Assembly: GCA_015663225.1 (NCBI GenBank)
Contig: DQSO01000049.1
Span: 1-8,022, forward strand
Direction of reading: 5' to 3'
Source of the DNA: Campylobacterales bacterium
GTDB lineage: Bacteria; Campylobacterota; Campylobacteria; Campylobacterales; QNZT01
Length of the DNA stretch: 8,022 nucleotides
The notes under the pieces were generated by a model. The model saw only the letters and a list, made by a program, of their open reading frames with translations. It was not told the DNA's origin and ran no database searches. The position numbers and the translations under genes were made by a program. Position 1 is the first letter of the stretch. Every line of letters starts with the position of its first letter. Shown here one piece after another: positions 5,925 through 8,022 of the stretch.

Positions 5925-7322
5925 TTTTATCTCAGTAAACTCCTCCAAAGCATACTTTGGCCCTTCTTTCCCGATACCACTAAGTTTACTTCCTCCATAA
6001 GGTTGTATATCAAATCTTAGAGTTGGTATATCGTTGATAACTACTCCACCACACTCAAACTCTTCTATCGCTCTTTTTGTATTTATTAGTGAGTTTGTAA
6101 AGATTGAGTATTGAAGTCCATAAGGAGAGTTATTTATCTTCTTTAATGCTTCATCAAAGCTATCTACTTCTACTACTGAAACTATTGGTGCAAAAACTTC
6201 TTCGCATACTATGTTCATGCTGTCGGTTACATTGCTTAAAAGTGTTGGCGTAAACATAGCTCCATCAACTTCTCCTCCACACTCTAAAACTGCACCTTCA
6301 CTTACAGCACTATCTACCCACTCTTTTGCGCGAGTGGCTGCTTCTTTTGTTACAAGTGGACCCATAAATGTATTTGGATCATAAGGGTTACCAACTATTA
6401 AGGCATTTGTCTCTTTTTTTAACTCTTGTATAAACTCTTCTGAAATTGATTTGTGAGCATAGATTCGTTGAAGTGATATACAGACTTGACCTGAGTTGAT
6501 AAAAGCTCCTAAAACACACTTTTTAGCAGCCTCTGCCACATCTGCACTCTCATCTATAAAAGTTGCAGCATTTCCTCCAAGTTCAAGTGAAACTTTTTTG
6601 ATACCTGCACTTTTTAGGATTATCTCACCAACTGGCACACTACCTGTAAAACTTACAGCTCTAGGAATTGCATTTGTCACAAGTTCACTACCTACTTCTA
6701 CATCTCCATAGACTAAACTTACAGCATTTGGACTTCTATATTTGCTTGTTGTAAAGAGTTTTATAAACTCATAAGCGATACGAGGAGCTTCTGGAGTTGG
6801 TTTTAAAACTATAGAGTTTCCTGCCAAGAGTGCAGGTCCTAGTTTATGAGCTATAAGATTTAGTGGAAAGTTAAAAGGAGTGATAAGTGAAGCTACACCT
6901 ATTGGAACTCTTTTATAGTAACTAATAGTTTTTCTTCCACTAGGCATCGCATCAGAGTTATAGGTCTCTCCATCATGATTTATAGCTGCTGCAATACTAA
7001 GCCTTAGAGTTTCGATACATCTTTGAACTTCTATTATCGCAAACTTTATAGGTTTTCCAACTTCATCAGTTATGATTTTTGCAAATTTATCAGTATCTTT
7101 TTTTAGCTCTACTATCACATCTTCAACCCAGTCTATTCTTTGTGAAAGAGTTATATCTTTGTTTGCTTTAAATGATTTTTGAGCTATTTTTAGAGCCTCT
7201 TTTGCATCACTAGCAGTACATAGTGGATATGTTGATACAACCTCTCCACTATAAGGATTTTTTATCTCTTTTACTTTTGTTGTGCTTACCTCTATATCTC
7301 CAAGGAATATCTTTGTTTCCAT
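5907..7322 (-). CDS. NAD(P)-dependent aldehyde dehydrogenase
   Basis: The 471-residue enzyme oxidises an aldehyde to the acid with NAD(P)+ in the cytoplasm. The complete active site is visible: N151 (P-F-N-F-P), K174 (L-K-P-T-P-E), the cofactor loop F-T-G-S at 225-228, general base E247 (L-E-L-G-G-N), nucleophile C281 (S-G-Q-V-C-I-S) and E375 in E-E-V-F-A-P. The stretch Q-V-C-I-S-L-Q-R-I-Y (279-288) is characteristic of the lactaldehyde/phosphonoacetaldehyde/non-phosphorylating GAPDH-like branch rather than betaine aldehyde dehydrogenases. The exact substrate remains open. The ATG is 2 bp after the stop of the upstream CiaB-like gene, with AAAGG (minus strand, about 7330-7334) 6 nt ahead as ribosome binding site. 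The two genes are therefore probably co-transcribed from a promoter outside the window. The gene ends within the 3' end of the convergent hydrolase. Confidence 0.93.
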   Translation of the reverse strand: METKIFLGDIEVSTTKVKEIKNPYSGEVVSTYPLCTASDAKEALKIAQKSFKANKDITLSQRIDWVEDVIVELKKDTDKFAKIITDEVGKPIKFAIIEVQRCIETLRLSIAAAINHDGETYNSDAMPSGRKTISYYKRVPIGVASLITPFNFPLNLIAHKLGPALLAGNSIVLKPTPEAPRIAYEFIKLFTTSKYRSPNAVSLVYGDVEVGSELVTNAIPRAVSFTGSVPVGEIILKSAGIKKVSLELGGNAATFIDESADVAEAAKKCVLGAFINSGQVCISLQRIYAHKSISEEFIQELKKETNALIVGNPYDPNTFMGPLVTKEAATRAKEWVDSAVSEGAVLECGGEVDGAMFTPTLLSNVTDSMNIVCEEVFAPIVSVVEVDSFDEALKKINNSPYGLQYSIFTNSLINTKRAIEEFECGGVVINDIPTLRFDIQPYGGSKLSGIGKEGPKYALEEFTEIKSVVIC

Positions 7323-7324
7323 AT

Positions 7325-8022
7325 TTATACCTTTATATAATCATCTTTGCTTATTTTATCATCAACTACCTGACCAAACTCTTTATATAGATTCCAGTAG
7401 TAGTTTACAAAGTATCTTATACCTTCATCTTTTGGGTCATATGTTTTACTATTTTTAACTGCGAATTTTTCCAAGAACTGTGAAGCATCTTTTTTTAGTA
7501 GATAGTGAGTTGCTAAATCTTTATAAGTTTGGATATACCAATCTTTTAGTTTTTCATATGCCTCATCACTCATATCTATCTTTAACTCTTTTTCAAAAAT
7601 CAAAACTTTAGTTTCAAACAATCCTTGTAGATGTATAAGACCTTCACAGTAGTATGGTTGAACTTCACTAGTCTCTCTCCAAGAGATAAGCCCTACTGCT
7701 CTTTTTATCACATCTATCATAATATCTTTTTTAAGTTCCTCTTGTGGGTTTGTAAAAAATGCTACTAAGCCACCGGTAGTTGCTTTAAACTCCTCTATAT
7801 TTTTAAAATTTCCACTCTTGTTCATGAGTGTTTCCGTATCGTTATCTATCCAAAGTATATGACCATATTCATGACCTATGGTTGTTATATTGTAAATCTC
7901 ATGCCATCTCTTTGCATCTGAAAATAGTTGTACTCTACTATCATGTAGAAAATCTTTTGGAAATATTTGACTATGTAGTTTTAAAAATGGCTTTGCACGA
8001 CTAGACTCTAAAACATTATCAG
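7325..8022 (-). CDS. CiaB-like protein with HExxH metallopeptidase signature (C-terminal part, 5' end outside window)
   Basis: The frame stays open from its stop at 7325 to the right edge, giving 231 complete codons, so the N-terminus lies beyond the window. The ATG at 7823-7825 is internal, because the residues upstream of it continue a coherent protein. That upstream part contains G-H-E-Y-G-H (HExxH at 7859-7873), and 21 residues further on comes E-E-F-K-A-T-T-G-G-L. This spacing and pattern recall zinc peptidases whose third ligand is a glutamate in an EExKA segment, as in M49-like enzymes. The remainder is rich in aromatic and charged residues, with no membrane segment. From memory this resembles the C-terminus of the CiaB 'invasion antigen' family of Campylobacterota, about 600 residues long, but I cannot confirm that without a search. 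It is followed 2 bp later by the aldehyde dehydrogenase gene, probably in one transcript. Confidence 0.8.
   Translation of the reverse strand, partial: DNVLESSRAKPFLKLHSQIFPKDFLHDSRVQLFSDAKRWHEIYNITTIGHEYGHILWIDNDTETLMNKSGNFKNIEEFKATTGGLVAFFTNPQEELKKDIMIDVIKRAVGLISWRETSEVQPYYCEGLIHLQGLFETKVLIFEKELKIDMSDEAYEKLKDWYIQTYKDLATHYLLKKDASQFLEKFAVKNSKTYDPKDEGIRYFVNYYWNLYKEFGQVVDDKISKDDYIKV

Noticed and set aside
6496..6711. Open frame of 71 codons on the plus strand
   Set aside because: It is antisense to the region of the aldehyde dehydrogenase that encodes its active-site base and cofactor loop. Its product is S/P/A-rich with no recognisable domain, so it is a shadow frame.

Overview
The window is AT-rich, gene-dense bacterial DNA with short intergenic gaps. 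Several promoters are TGn-TATAAT-like extended -10 boxes without an obvious -35. The gene content includes a truncated gene resembling the CiaB 'invasion antigen' family of Campylobacterota. Together these suggest a Campylobacterota (epsilonproteobacterial) chromosome, perhaps Sulfurimonas- or Arcobacter-like. That placement is inferred from recalled family features, not from a search.

Layout: (1) 44-128 is a complete tRNA-Leu(UAG) with encoded CCA and a promoter just upstream. (2) 236-481 (+) encodes a small exported protein very rich in cysteine, behind a perfect Shine-Dalgarno and its own predicted promoter. (3) 485-2538 (-) is a two-gene unit, rnhB followed by a cobalamin-binding radical SAM protein, joined by an ATGA overlap. 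(4) 2539-2606 is a compact divergent promoter region. (5) 2607-5924 (+) is a tight four-gene run: a SulP anion transporter with a C-terminal STAS domain (TTG start), a 78-residue unknown protein, alanine racemase, and a small RBBP9/YdeN-like serine hydrolase (GTG start). (6) 5907-8022 (-) holds an NAD(P)-dependent aldehyde dehydrogenase preceded, 2 bp away, by the C-terminal part of a protein with an HExxH zinc-peptidase signature. That reading frame stays open to the right edge of the window.

The SulP-to-hydrolase run appears to be one operon: junctions are an 8-bp gap, a 20-bp overlap and a 0-bp gap. It mixes anion transport, D-alanine supply for peptidoglycan, and a hydrolase, with no obvious single pathway. 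Both tail-to-tail junctions are very tight (3 bp between stops at 481/485; 18 bp of overlapping coding at 5907-5924). I see no classical GC-rich hairpin plus T-run terminator at either.

Most of the window is housekeeping-like. The items most worth a second look are the cysteine-rich exported peptide with an in-frame internal repeat, the metallopeptidase signature in the CiaB-like fragment, and the B12/radical SAM protein coupled to rnhB. I did not find convincing evidence of a mobile element, CRISPR array or defence system.
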